A stretch of 64,000 nt of DNA from Desulfosporosinus shakirovi (lineage in GTDB: Bacteria; Bacillota; Desulfitobacteriia; Desulfitobacteriales; Desulfitobacteriaceae): assembly GCF_020595055.1 (NCBI RefSeq), contig NZ_JAJDOO010000013.1, positions 62,001 through 126,000 on the forward strand, in the 5' to 3' direction. The stretch's first letter is position 1. Every line of letters starts with the position of its first letter. This document shows positions 34,157-42,068 of this stretch, in pieces. The notes under the pieces were generated by a model. That model worked only from the letters and a program-made list of their open reading frames with translations, did no database searches and was not told the origin of the DNA. The translations under genes were made by a program, and so were the position numbers.

Positions 34157-36046
34157 TTATTTTTCAATGACGAACAACGGTTGGCCATATTCAACAGGTT
34201 GACCGTTCTCTACAAGAATTTGAATAACTTTCCCTTCGATTTCCGACTCAATTTCATTCATGAGTTTCATAGCCTCAACGATGCAAACAGGTTGACCCGC
34301 TTCGATATGCTGTCCTACTTTTACAAAAGGAGCTGCCTCAGGAGATTGTGAACTATAGAAGGTTCCTACCATAGGAGAGGTGATCGTTTCTGTATTTGCG
34401 CTGATAATAGGTGCGGTTACTTTTACTGCAGGTTCGGCGCTGTTTTGCGCAGGGACCTCAACTGAAACGGACGGGGGGTTCCCTTCTTGACGTGCAGCAG
34501 TTACCGGAACACCCATTATTGCACTTGGTCCTTTGCGAATGGCGATTTTCACACCATCACTTTCAAGATTTAATTCACTGATATCAGTCTCATCTATAAT
34601 TTGGATTAATTCTTTAATTTCTTGTAAATTCAACTTCGAATCCTCCTTAGATAACAATGAAGGGCGTTCTCCCTTCGTTCCTTTAACCTCTTTGCGTTCC
34701 TCTCTTGATACAACCCCACTTTTTCGCTCTTCAAAAAACTTCTTGGCTATTTGCGGAAACAAAGCATAACTCACAACGTCTTCCGGCGATAGAGCTAACT
34801 CAAGACTGTCTTGCTTTGCTTTCGCCATGCCCGGTTCAAGTTTATCTGCCGGACGAACAGATAAGGGCTCTTCATCTCCAATAATCTTCTTCTGAATTTC
34901 AGCGTTTATTGGTGCCGGAGGACGACCGTACAACCCTCGTACATAGCCCTTAACTTCTCCCGGAACTAATTTATATCTTGCCCCCGTAAGCACATTTAAT
35001 ACCGCTTGAGTTCCCACAATTTGGCTGGTAGGGGTAACCAAGGGCGGATATCCCAATTCTGCACGCACCTTGGGAATCTCCTCTAAGACATCATGTATTC
35101 GCTCTAAGGCACCTTGTTCTTCCAGTTGAGAAACTAAATTGGAGATCATTCCTCCGGGAACTTGATGTTCAAATACTCTCATATCCGAGATCCGAGTGAT
35201 CCCCCGCTCGAAACCGCGATTTTTTCGAAGTGCCTCAAAATACTTAGCAATACGGAACAACTTACGCAGACTTAGGCCCGTGTCAAATTCCGTTTCCTGA
35301 AAAGCCCGAACCACTGTTTCCACCGGCGGTTGACTGGCACCAAAGGCTAAAGGAACACTGGCGGTATCTATGATATCCGCGCCTGCTTCTGCTGCCTTTA
35401 AATACGTTCCGACAGCCATTCCGCCAATATAATGGCTATGTAAATGAATCATAATTCCTAATTCTTTTTTTAACAACGAAATTAGTTCATAAGCCTTGAT
35501 CGGGGTGAGCAAGCCGGCCATATCTTTAATGCAGAGAGAATCTGCACCAAGCTCAGCAAGTGCCGTGGCCGTTTCCAAGTATTGTTTTGTGGTATGTACC
35601 GGGCTGATGGTATAAACAACGGACGCCTGAACATGGGCTCCTGCCTTTTTGGCTGCCTCCATGGGAACAACCATATTTCGAACATCATTCAGAGAATCGA
35701 AAATCCGTATAATATCAATTCCGTTTTTTACACTCAGGGTCACAAATTCCCTTACCACATCATCCGGATAATGTTGATACCCGACTAAGGACTGGGCTCT
35801 GAGTAACATTTGCAATGGCGTCTTTTTGACACGACTTTTAATCTGCCTTAACCGTTCCCATGGATCCTCCCCTAAGAAGCGCAAACAGACATCAAAGGTG
35901 GCTCCTCCCCATACTTCCAGCGAAAAATATCCTGCCTCATCCAATTCTGTTAGGATTGGCAGCATGTCTTCTGTACGCATCCGAGTTGCCCAAAGACTTT
36001 GGTGAGCATCTCTCAGTGTCGTATCTGTGATCTTGATTGGTTTCAC
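34157..36046 (-). CDS. Carboxyltransferase (pyruvate carboxylase B / oxaloacetate decarboxylase alpha type) fused to an AccB-like biotin carrier
   Basis: Residues 1-460 form a pyruvate-carboxyltransferase TIM barrel (ITDTTLRDAHQSLWATRMR, metal-site HLHSHYIGGMAVG, and LVTPTSQIVGTQAVLNVL) with the following PYC-OADA helical region. From about residue 495 it continues like a complete AccB: NLQEIKELIQIIDETDISEL, a linker rich in Pro, Val and Ser, and the biotinyl domain with the lysine in CIVEAMKLMNEIES. I chose the GTG at 36046 (629 residues), about 7 bases after GAGGGGTGAC. A longer frame to 36094 lacks a ribosome binding site. With the downstream biotin carboxylase it predicts a two-subunit pyruvate carboxylase. 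A decarboxylase role needs a membrane beta subunit, absent here. Confidence 0.88.
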   Translation of the reverse strand: MKPIKITDTTLRDAHQSLWATRMRTEDMLPILTELDEAGYFSLEVWGGATFDVCLRFLGEDPWERLRQIKSRVKKTPLQMLLRAQSLVGYQHYPDDVVREFVTLSVKNGIDIIRIFDSLNDVRNMVVPMEAAKKAGAHVQASVVYTISPVHTTKQYLETATALAELGADSLCIKDMAGLLTPIKAYELISLLKKELGIMIHLHSHYIGGMAVGTYLKAAEAGADIIDTASVPLAFGASQPPVETVVRAFQETEFDTGLSLRKLFRIAKYFEALRKNRGFERGITRISDMRVFEHQVPGGMISNLVSQLEEQGALERIHDVLEEIPKVRAELGYPPLVTPTSQIVGTQAVLNVLTGARYKLVPGEVKGYVRGLYGRPPAPINAEIQKKIIGDEEPLSVRPADKLEPGMAKAKQDSLELALSPEDVVSYALFPQIAKKFFEERKSGVVSREERKEVKGTKGERPSLLSKEDSKLNLQEIKELIQIIDETDISELNLESDGVKIAIRKGPSAIMGVPVTAARQEGNPPSVSVEVPAQNSAEPAVKVTAPIISANTETITSPMVGTFYSSQSPEAAPFVKVGQHIEAGQPVCIVEAMKLMNEIESEIEGKVIQILVENGQPVEYGQPLFVIEK

Positions 36047-36245
36047 TGCCGTCACCCCTCTTTGTATTATCCCCATTCCTCTGAATTCAAACAATGGGTA
36101 ATTTTCTATTAATGAAAATGAAACACATATGTCTTATTATATGGGTGCAGTTTACCTTTTTCAACGAATCCAGTTAAAGTATACAATATAACTCTTATTA
36201 TACATAATAATGTCCGATGTGAAATTCAACTGTCTAAGACATAAA

Positions 36246-36275
36246 AAGTCGCCGCCAAACATAAGGCAGCAACTT
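36246..36275 (-). terminator. Intrinsic terminator of cheY
   Basis: On the minus strand AAGTTGCTGCC pairs with GGCGGCGACTT (two U-G wobbles) around TTATGTTT and runs into TTTTTATG. It is 36 bases after the cheY-like stop codon. Confidence 0.75.
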
Positions 36276-36310
36276 AATTATCCGTAGGTTAAAGCAGGGC
36301 TAAAGCGCAA

Positions 36311-36670
36311 CTAGTTCAACTGTTTGAGAACCATGTACAAGAGTTCATCAGGACGGAAGGGTTTAGCAATAAAGCCTGTGGCACCCATTCGCATGGATTC
36401 TTTGACAATTTTTTCATCTGCGACGGCACTGCAAATGACTACTTTAGCTGCTGGATCAATCTCAAGAATTTCTACAAGTGCGGACAATCCATCCAGTTCA
36501 GGCATAGTAATATCCATCAGCGTAAGGTCTGGTTTATTAAACTTGTATAGTTCCACGGCCTGCCGGCCATTTTCAGCCTCCACAATGTTCGTAAGACCCT
36601 GCCGAGCAAGAATCTGACTAATCATCAAACGCATAAAGCTCGCATCATCAGCAATAAGAATTTTGCTCAT
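36311..36670 (-). CDS. CheY-like single-domain response regulator
   Basis: Receiver domain only (119 residues). The acidic pair is Asp8-Asp9 in LIADDASFMR, the phospho-acceptor is Asp53 in LTLMDITMPELDG, and the conserved threonine/serine and lysine are in VICSAVA and FIAKPF (Lys102). Such proteins set flagellar or pilus motor direction or act in phosphorelays. No kinase or chemotaxis gene is nearby, so the pathway is unknown. It lies between spoIIIAH and the carboxyltransferase gene, followed by its own terminator. Confidence 0.9.
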   Translation of the reverse strand: MSKILIADDASFMRLMISQILARQGLTNIVEAENGRQAVELYKFNKPDLTLMDITMPELDGLSALVEILEIDPAAKVVICSAVADEKIVKESMRMGATGFIAKPFRPDELLYMVLKQLN

Positions 36671-36779
36671 TATCGGTGTCTCTCACCCTCTCACCAGGAC
36701 TTTCGTCCTATCTTCATATAGTTCGCTCTGACACAGTGATTTTCCTGCACATTATTAATAGACTTCTTGTCAATTGTCC

Positions 36780-37352
36780 CTATTTTTTGGCAGATATTGT
36801 AATCTTATCAAGGCGAACTCCCGTTACTCTAACCGCAATTTCTTGAATAAGGCTTGTTTCATGAGGAGTTAGACTTGGTGCATACACAATTATCGTGACA
36901 TGTTCTGAAAAAACATCGGCCACAACATCTTGAAACCCTTTTATCTTAAGTAAGTTCTCAATCTCATCTTCTCTTTGAATTTTCGAGCTGAGTTCCAGCC
37001 ATTTTTCTTGGGCCTGAGCTTTACTTTCTTCTACCGTCGAATCTAACAGTATAGAAAGCATTTCCTTCGACTCTTGGCGTAATTGTTCTCTTTTTAAGCG
37101 ATAATTAACAAAATAGTCCCCCTCAGAACTATTAGGCTTAACAGCCTCAACTTCAAACTGAATTATTGATTTCTCCATTTTTGAATTTACAGGCAAACTT
37201 GCTTGTTCCGGTATATAGGCGTGGGGTTCGGAAGCCATCAACTTCAATCCTAAGATTCCAAGGATGGCGACCAATCCTATAAAGCCAATTAACCATACCC
37301 TGGATTTGTGCCCAACAATTAAAAGAATCGGCCGATGTATGCGCTTCGTCAT
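36780..37352 (-). CDS. spoIIIAH: Stage III sporulation protein AH
   Basis: Mother-cell side channel protein that docks with forespore SpoIIQ. One membrane helix (about residues 18-37, VWLIGFIGLVAILGILGLKL) precedes an extracytoplasmic YscJ/FliF-like ring-building domain with YFVNYRLKREQLRQESKEML and GFQDVVADVFSEHVTIIVY. The 190-residue length is normal. It overlaps spoIIIAG by 4 bases and ends the operon. Confidence 0.92.
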   Translation of the reverse strand: MTKRIHRPILLIVGHKSRVWLIGFIGLVAILGILGLKLMASEPHAYIPEQASLPVNSKMEKSIIQFEVEAVKPNSSEGDYFVNYRLKREQLRQESKEMLSILLDSTVEESKAQAQEKWLELSSKIQREDEIENLLKIKGFQDVVADVFSEHVTIIVYAPSLTPHETSLIQEIAVRVTGVRLDKITISAKK

Positions 37353-37915
37353 GATGTTCCACCCATAGGTACAACAGTAATTCTAGCGCTTGGAATATTT
37401 AAAAGAGTTTGCACTGCGGTATGAATTCCTTCTCTGACTTTTGGGTCACGTGCTCCTTCTGCGATAACTAATACTCCACCGATTTCCGGACGATCCTCCA
37501 TGGCTATTACCGGCTGGGAGGAACCACTCGGCATGACCACTTGGTTATTTTCCGTAATCTCTGTGGTTTCACGAGTTCCACCAACTTTATCTGTTTCCTT
37601 ATTCGTTCTTTTCGTGACATTATTATTGCGCACATACTCATTCTTAAGCCCCGTCAAAAAATTCACTGAGACTTGGACCCGCCCTACCCCCTCCATCATC
37701 AAAATATTGGTTTGCAGTTTACTCTCTAATTCCTTTTCCAGAACACCAATTTTAGTACTTGGGTTGGCGGGAGCCGTCAACGCTGATTTTGTTTGGACAC
37801 TCTGTTCAGGGTCTGCCGGTCCCTTGCCAAGATAAATAAAGGACATCCCCACTGCGATTAGAGACACTAACCCCACCAACATTTTATCTGTCGAGATCTT
37901 TTTCATCCAATCCAC
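37349..37915 (-). CDS. spoIIIAG: Stage III sporulation protein AG
   Basis: Ring-forming protein of the feeding-tube channel across the two spore membranes. A membrane helix is at about residues 15-35 (MLVGLVSLIAVGMSFIYLG), then the ring-building domain with LESKLQTNILMMEGVGRVQV and the later GVLVIAEGARDPKVREGIHT. I chose the GTG at 37915 (188 residues), 7 bases after GGAGG; a TTG at 37933 would include that binding site in the gene. Confidence 0.9.
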   Translation of the reverse strand: MDWMKKISTDKMLVGLVSLIAVGMSFIYLGKGPADPEQSVQTKSALTAPANPSTKIGVLEKELESKLQTNILMMEGVGRVQVSVNFLTGLKNEYVRNNNVTKRTNKETDKVGGTRETTEITENNQVVMPSGSSQPVIAMEDRPEIGGVLVIAEGARDPKVREGIHTAVQTLLNIPSARITVVPMGGTS

Positions 37916-37949
37916 CAGTTTACCTCCTTCCAAATCCTATTAACTCTCT

Positions 37950-38531
37950 CTACCCTTCTGCAACGAAAATAGTTTCTTTGGCCAGGCTCATGAAGGTGGC
38001 AATTCGCTCTTTCACCTCTTCAGATTTTGGAGTTTGTATTTCTAACGGCGTTGGCGAATTCCCGATAATCACAGGTTGTACCGATTGAATAGCTTCCTTG
38101 GTCCCTTTGAGAAAAACATTTACACGGGCAATCCTTGGTTGATCGATTAACCCTCCTGCTTCTTCTTCAAATTCAACGTCTACCTCCGCGTCCTCTACTC
38201 CTGAAGTACCTAACACCAATCCTTTAATCTGATTGATCAAGATCTGACGATATTGTTCCTGAACAGCATCGCGCCCAATTTTAGCCCCTTGCCCTTCGAC
38301 GGCAATAGCCGGTAAATCTTGAGGAGTTGTGGCAGTCCATGCCGGAATCTCCATTGACAAGGGAGTATGTAATAATGCAGTAATCGGAGCGAGGACCGCC
38401 GAAATTACAAATAGCCCCATCACCATTTGAACAAACCCGCGCATTGATTTATTAGGCAGAAGCATCTCCAGAAAAGTTGCCAGCATTAATATTAGCGCCA
38501 AATTTCGCACTAGTGTTTGTAGCGTCTGCAC
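37950..38531 (-). CDS. spoIIIAF: Stage III sporulation protein AF
   Basis: Two membrane helices near the N-terminus (about residues 8-25 and 33-52) followed by a soluble domain with GRDAVQEQYRQILINQIKGL. This is the family architecture. The GTG start follows GGAGGAG by 6 bases. It lies 12 bases after spoIIIAE and 16 bases before spoIIIAG. Confidence 0.88.
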   Translation of the reverse strand: MQTLQTLVRNLALILMLATFLEMLLPNKSMRGFVQMVMGLFVISAVLAPITALLHTPLSMEIPAWTATTPQDLPAIAVEGQGAKIGRDAVQEQYRQILINQIKGLVLGTSGVEDAEVDVEFEEEAGGLIDQPRIARVNVFLKGTKEAIQSVQPVIIGNSPTPLEIQTPKSEEVKERIATFMSLAKETIFVAEG

Positions 38532-38543
38532 AGTCTCTCCTCC

Positions 38544-39716
38544 TTAGTGCAACATCACTGAAAAGGTTCCCGTCCCAACGACGACAGCAACGGCCATAAA
38601 AAACATAATTCCGACTGACGCAACAGAAACTAAAATTAAAATTAAACTTTTTGACATTTCTTGAAGACTATCCGCAAGTGGCTTTTCACCAAGAGGCTCA
38701 ATGAGAGCCGCCGAAATTCGAAATACGAGGATCATTGCTAAGATTTTGATCAAAGGTCCCAAACAAATCACAATAATTGCCAGCAAGGCAACAATCCCGA
38801 CTGCGTTTTTTAAAAGTAAACCCGACGTAATTACAAGTTCAACTGCATCTTTGAAGAACTTCCCGACGACCGGGACGAGATCAGCAGAATACTTGGCTGT
38901 ACGAAAAACAACGCTGTCTGCAACTCCACCCGTTACCCCCTGAACCGTCATGACTCCGATAAAAACAGTCATAATTACACCCAGAGACAGTTTACCAGCG
39001 AATTCAAAGAGTCCGGCCAGCTTACCGAGCTTAAATTGTTCAGAGATTTGGTTAAAAAGCTTAAGTACTGCGGCTAGAAAAAAGAGGGGTATAATAACCG
39101 TTTTTACAATTGTCGCCAGGACTGTCAAACTACCCATAATGAGCGGTTTGAACAAAGCTGCACTGGTCAAGTTTCCCATTGTAATTAACAATGTCAGTAT
39201 CACCGGAAACATAGTTTGCATCAGACCTACCATTTGATCAATCGTTCCGGTAGCTATCTCTAAGGCCTCTCTAAATGAAGTTATGGCCAAGCTCAGGAGA
39301 ACCAGATAAGTCATGACCCGAGCAGTTTTGCCGACACTTCCGCCAAAAGCTGCTTGAAGTTGTCCCAGAACAGCCCCCAGTACGGCTAAGATAAGCAGCT
39401 TACCGATTAGGGGTGCAGTCCCTAATAGTTGATGACCCAATACCGTCAACAATGTTCTACCTAAGTTTTCCGGTTTCAGACTCAGCTTTCCACTCTTAAG
39501 ATCCTCAAAGGTGCGAACCAAGGAAAATCCCGGCATTGCCTTTTGAACATCACTATCCAGTTGCTCCAAAAAACCACGCATTTGGCTTAAATCAACCTCT
39601 TGCAAAAGATCGACATTTTCAAGTGGTTGAGGTGGAACCTCCTCAGCTAATACCGGAGGAGTTGCCCCACAGAAGAGTAAAACTAATAACACTAAACTCA
39701 CCATAAAACGCGGCAA
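38544..39716 (-). CDS. spoIIIAE: Stage III sporulation protein AE
   Basis: Polytopic membrane protein of the SpoIIIA-SpoIIQ channel, with a signal-like first segment and about eight helices. The stretches GKTARVMTYLVLLSLAITSF and SVVFRTAKYSADLVPVVGKF are typical. I chose the TTG at 39716 (390 residues): GAGGTGAT lies 4-5 bases upstream and overlaps the spoIIIAD stop. The longer frame to 39767 overlaps spoIIIAD without a binding site. Confidence 0.9.
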   Translation of the reverse strand: MPRFMVSLVLLVLLFCGATPPVLAEEVPPQPLENVDLLQEVDLSQMRGFLEQLDSDVQKAMPGFSLVRTFEDLKSGKLSLKPENLGRTLLTVLGHQLLGTAPLIGKLLILAVLGAVLGQLQAAFGGSVGKTARVMTYLVLLSLAITSFREALEIATGTIDQMVGLMQTMFPVILTLLITMGNLTSAALFKPLIMGSLTVLATIVKTVIIPLFFLAAVLKLFNQISEQFKLGKLAGLFEFAGKLSLGVIMTVFIGVMTVQGVTGGVADSVVFRTAKYSADLVPVVGKFFKDAVELVITSGLLLKNAVGIVALLAIIVICLGPLIKILAMILVFRISAALIEPLGEKPLADSLQEMSKSLILILVSVASVGIMFFMAVAVVVGTGTFSVMLH

Positions 39717-39726
39717 ATATATCACC

Positions 39727-40113
39727 TCACGGAACAAGTCGTACCAAGGACTCTGTAATAGCAACAATAATAGGAATCGCTAAAATTATCACCCCGACTT
39801 TGGCAGCAAGTTCGATCTTAGTAGCTAAGGCACCTTCTCCGGCATCACGGCAAATTTGGGCACCGAACTCCGCGAGATAAGCCACACCGACAATTTTTAA
39901 TATAATGAGTAAATAATAGGAACTAATATTTGCTTGATCCGCAAGGGTCTGCAGTAAATCAACAATTACTCGCACTTTACTTAGAATAAGAATAAAGATG
40001 GATGCACCTGCTAAGATCGAAAGTTGTAATGCAATCTCCGGGCGGATCTGTTTAAGAACTACACTGAAAACTGTAACGATCAGGGCTAATCCCACAATTT
40101 GCCATATATCCAC
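39727..40113 (-). CDS. spoIIIAD: Stage III sporulation protein AD
   Basis: A 128-residue membrane protein with four helices. LALIVTVFSVVLKQIRPEIA and the EFGAQICRDAGEGALATKIE loop are well conserved in this family. GTG start at 40113 after AGGGGGC. It lies 11 bases after spoIIIAC. Confidence 0.92.
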   Translation of the reverse strand: MDIWQIVGLALIVTVFSVVLKQIRPEIALQLSILAGASIFILILSKVRVIVDLLQTLADQANISSYYLLIILKIVGVAYLAEFGAQICRDAGEGALATKIELAAKVGVIILAIPIIVAITESLVRLVP

Positions 40114-40124
40114 ACTTTAGCCCC

Positions 40125-40322
40125 CTAGTAAAGGTTAAAAACACTCTTAACCAGAGTAAATAATTCTGCTATAGACTGTACAACAATATACAGGACTACA
40201 ATGACTCCCATAATTGTAACCCCCTGAGCCATTTCACTGCGGCCGGATTGATTTAATACAGATGCTAAAACTCCTACCAAAATCCCAATTCCAGCAACCG
40301 TAATGATTAAATTAAAGCTCAT
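40125..40322 (-). CDS. spoIIIAC: Stage III sporulation protein AC
   Basis: Small two-helix membrane protein (65 residues), paralogous to the SpoIIIAD N-terminal half: IITVAGIGILVGVLASVLNQ and the loop SGRSEMAQGVTIMG are diagnostic. I chose the ATG at 40322, directly after GGAGTGGGGGA; an upstream in-frame start at 40397 overlaps spoIIIAB and adds unconserved residues. Confidence 0.92.
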   Translation of the reverse strand: MSFNLIITVAGIGILVGVLASVLNQSGRSEMAQGVTIMGVIVVLYIVVQSIAELFTLVKSVFNLY

Positions 40323-40342
40323 TCCCCCACTCCTTTCCTTGG

Positions 40343-40855
40343 TTAAATCAAAATGAGCACTCCCGCTAGTCCGCCCAGAAAGCCCAGATAGGACCACATC
40401 TTGGCTTGTTTACCCGACCACGCTTCCGCTTGTTCCTTCATTATAATCAGCTGACGTTGAACGAGTTCGATCTGTTTATGCTGTTCTGTCCGATCAGACC
40501 GTCCTAAGCCTTTCCCGACATCCCCGATCACTTGCCAGTCTTCCGGTTTGAGACAAAATTGAGCATTTCGAGTTATCATAGTTTCTCTCCAAGCTGTGCT
40601 TGCCGACTCACCCTGTTGCAATCGCTCTTGAAGTTCGGCAAAAAAATCTTGCCAGGGTGAATCTGTTCGTTCTTTTAGAATACAGAATGCCTCAGGCAAG
40701 GGAGTTGCTCCCCAAAGGATTTCAGTGTCTAACAGTGCCAAAGCCATTGAACATTCTCGTAACTCCATGGGTCGCCGCCGAATCCGATAAGCAAGCCACA
40801 GTCCCAAACACCCACATCCGGTAATCAGTGCAATACATCCCAGTACAAGCATCAC
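40343..40855 (-). CDS. spoIIIAB: Stage III sporulation protein AB
   Basis: An N-terminal membrane helix, a cytoplasmic helical domain with resemblance to GspF-type proteins (MELRECSMALALLDTEILWG and WQVIGDVGKGLGRSDRTEQ), and a C-terminal helix (KMWSYLGFLGGLAGVLILI). The 170-residue length is normal. It overlaps spoIIIAA by 4 bases. Confidence 0.9.
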   Translation of the reverse strand: MMLVLGCIALITGCGCLGLWLAYRIRRRPMELRECSMALALLDTEILWGATPLPEAFCILKERTDSPWQDFFAELQERLQQGESASTAWRETMITRNAQFCLKPEDWQVIGDVGKGLGRSDRTEQHKQIELVQRQLIIMKEQAEAWSGKQAKMWSYLGFLGGLAGVLILI

Positions 40856-41967
40856 AGGATCCTCCCTGTTCTCAGATCGTAAACTCCTTCTATGGTTCCC
40901 GGTCCATGTTGCCTGCTTAACACAACCAAACGTTCAAAAACTCCCTGATCCAACAAATGACTTATAACCGGTCTGTTTCGTGCTTCTTCTATAGAACTGG
41001 CATGGGCCGTACTCAAAATCCGAACCCCAGTCCGCAAGGCATCCGCTATGGCGATAACATCGTCAGTATGGCCAATCTCGTCCATAGCCAGCACTTGAGG
41101 AGACATGGAGCGAACCATCATGCTCATCCCATTGGCTTTCGGGCAACCATCTAAAACATCCGTGCGAAATCCCAAGTCGTAGGTCGGCACACCTTGCCAC
41201 ATCCCGGCAAGTTCCCCCCGTTCATCTACAACCCCAACCGTCTGACCCTTTAATCCTTCTTGAGGAACCCCATTACTAATTGAACGGATAAGATCCCTTA
41301 AGAGAGTCGTCTTACCGGCACGAGGAGGAGAAATTATAAGTGTATGACAAATGCTGCAATCTGAACTTAATAACAAGGGCAGGACCTTTAAACTAAGTCC
41401 CCGAATATCCCTGGCAATACGAAGATTTAAGGATGAAATGTGTTTTATTGTTTGTATTTGACCATGCAGGAGCACCGCCTCACCCGTTACACCCACTCGA
41501 TTCCCTCCCGGAAGGGTTATGAACCCCTGCTTGAGATCCTCTTCTACAGCATAAACCGAGCTATGAGTCATTCGTTCTATGGCCGAAGCCAGATCTTCAT
41601 GCTTAATGAAGTACGCCTTGTGGGGACTCGCCGTTAACCCTTCTTGGTTTATAAAAAGGTCCTTGTCTAAGGTCCGAACCAAAAGCGGTTGCCCCACTCG
41701 CAAACGCAACTCTTCGACTTCATTAAAGTCTACTCCCTTAAGGTTAAGCAAAATCGAACGTATATCATCCCCAAACCATCTGACCATGTCCCTCCATAAA
41801 CCCGCACTCTTATTAAGTTTGGGAAGGCTCCCTTCTCTTTGAGGGCTCATGGTCTTCTGTAAATTTGACATTACTTTAGGTGCCTGAACGACAGATAGAG
41901 TGTAATGTAGCGACACGTCATTGCCCCCCTTGATAGAAGGTATGTCCACCTTATAAGTTTTAGACAT
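40852..41967 (-). CDS. spoIIIAA: Stage III sporulation protein AA (secretion-type ATPase)
   Basis: ATPase of the channel, related to secretion ATPases. The body starts near FNEVEELRLRVGQPLLVRT; Walker A is SPPRAGKTTLLRD, Walker B and following motif are in VLAMDEIGHTDDV, with the GVRILSTAHASSIEEARNRP segment. The exact start is uncertain. ATG 41967 gives 371 residues with an AAGGA too close, GTG 41916 gives 354 with AAGGGGGG at 7 bases, and the Bacillus protein has 307. A CATACCTT (sigma-E -10-like) at 41937-41944 on the minus strand would favour the shorter form. Confidence 0.9.
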   Translation of the reverse strand: MSKTYKVDIPSIKGGNDVSLHYTLSVVQAPKVMSNLQKTMSPQREGSLPKLNKSAGLWRDMVRWFGDDIRSILLNLKGVDFNEVEELRLRVGQPLLVRTLDKDLFINQEGLTASPHKAYFIKHEDLASAIERMTHSSVYAVEEDLKQGFITLPGGNRVGVTGEAVLLHGQIQTIKHISSLNLRIARDIRGLSLKVLPLLLSSDCSICHTLIISPPRAGKTTLLRDLIRSISNGVPQEGLKGQTVGVVDERGELAGMWQGVPTYDLGFRTDVLDGCPKANGMSMMVRSMSPQVLAMDEIGHTDDVIAIADALRTGVRILSTAHASSIEEARNRPVISHLLDQGVFERLVVLSRQHGPGTIEGVYDLRTGRIL

Positions 41968-41988
41968 AAATCCTTGCTAAAAAGTATT

Positions 41989-42042
41989 AAAGCCTGGCAC
42001 TAAAATGCTCCCCTTAAGGGAAGCATTTTAGTGCCAGGCTTT
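41989..42042 (-). terminator. 54-base near-perfect hairpin between the GGDEF-EAL gene and spoIIIAA
   Basis: 25-base arms (AAAGCCTGGCACTAAAATGC... and its complement) differ at a single position and enclose a TTAA loop. On the minus strand TTAATACTTTTTA follows. It is 26 bases after the GGDEF-EAL stop and 22 bases before the earliest spoIIIAA start. It should isolate spoIIIA from upstream transcription. Confidence 0.75.
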
Positions 42043-42068
42043 AATAGAACTGTTGCAACTATATTAAC

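Noticed and set aside
36246-36275. Riboswitch or attenuator for the carboxyltransferase gene
   Set aside because: It lies downstream of cheY and downstream of the carboxyltransferase promoter direction; a simple terminator explains it.
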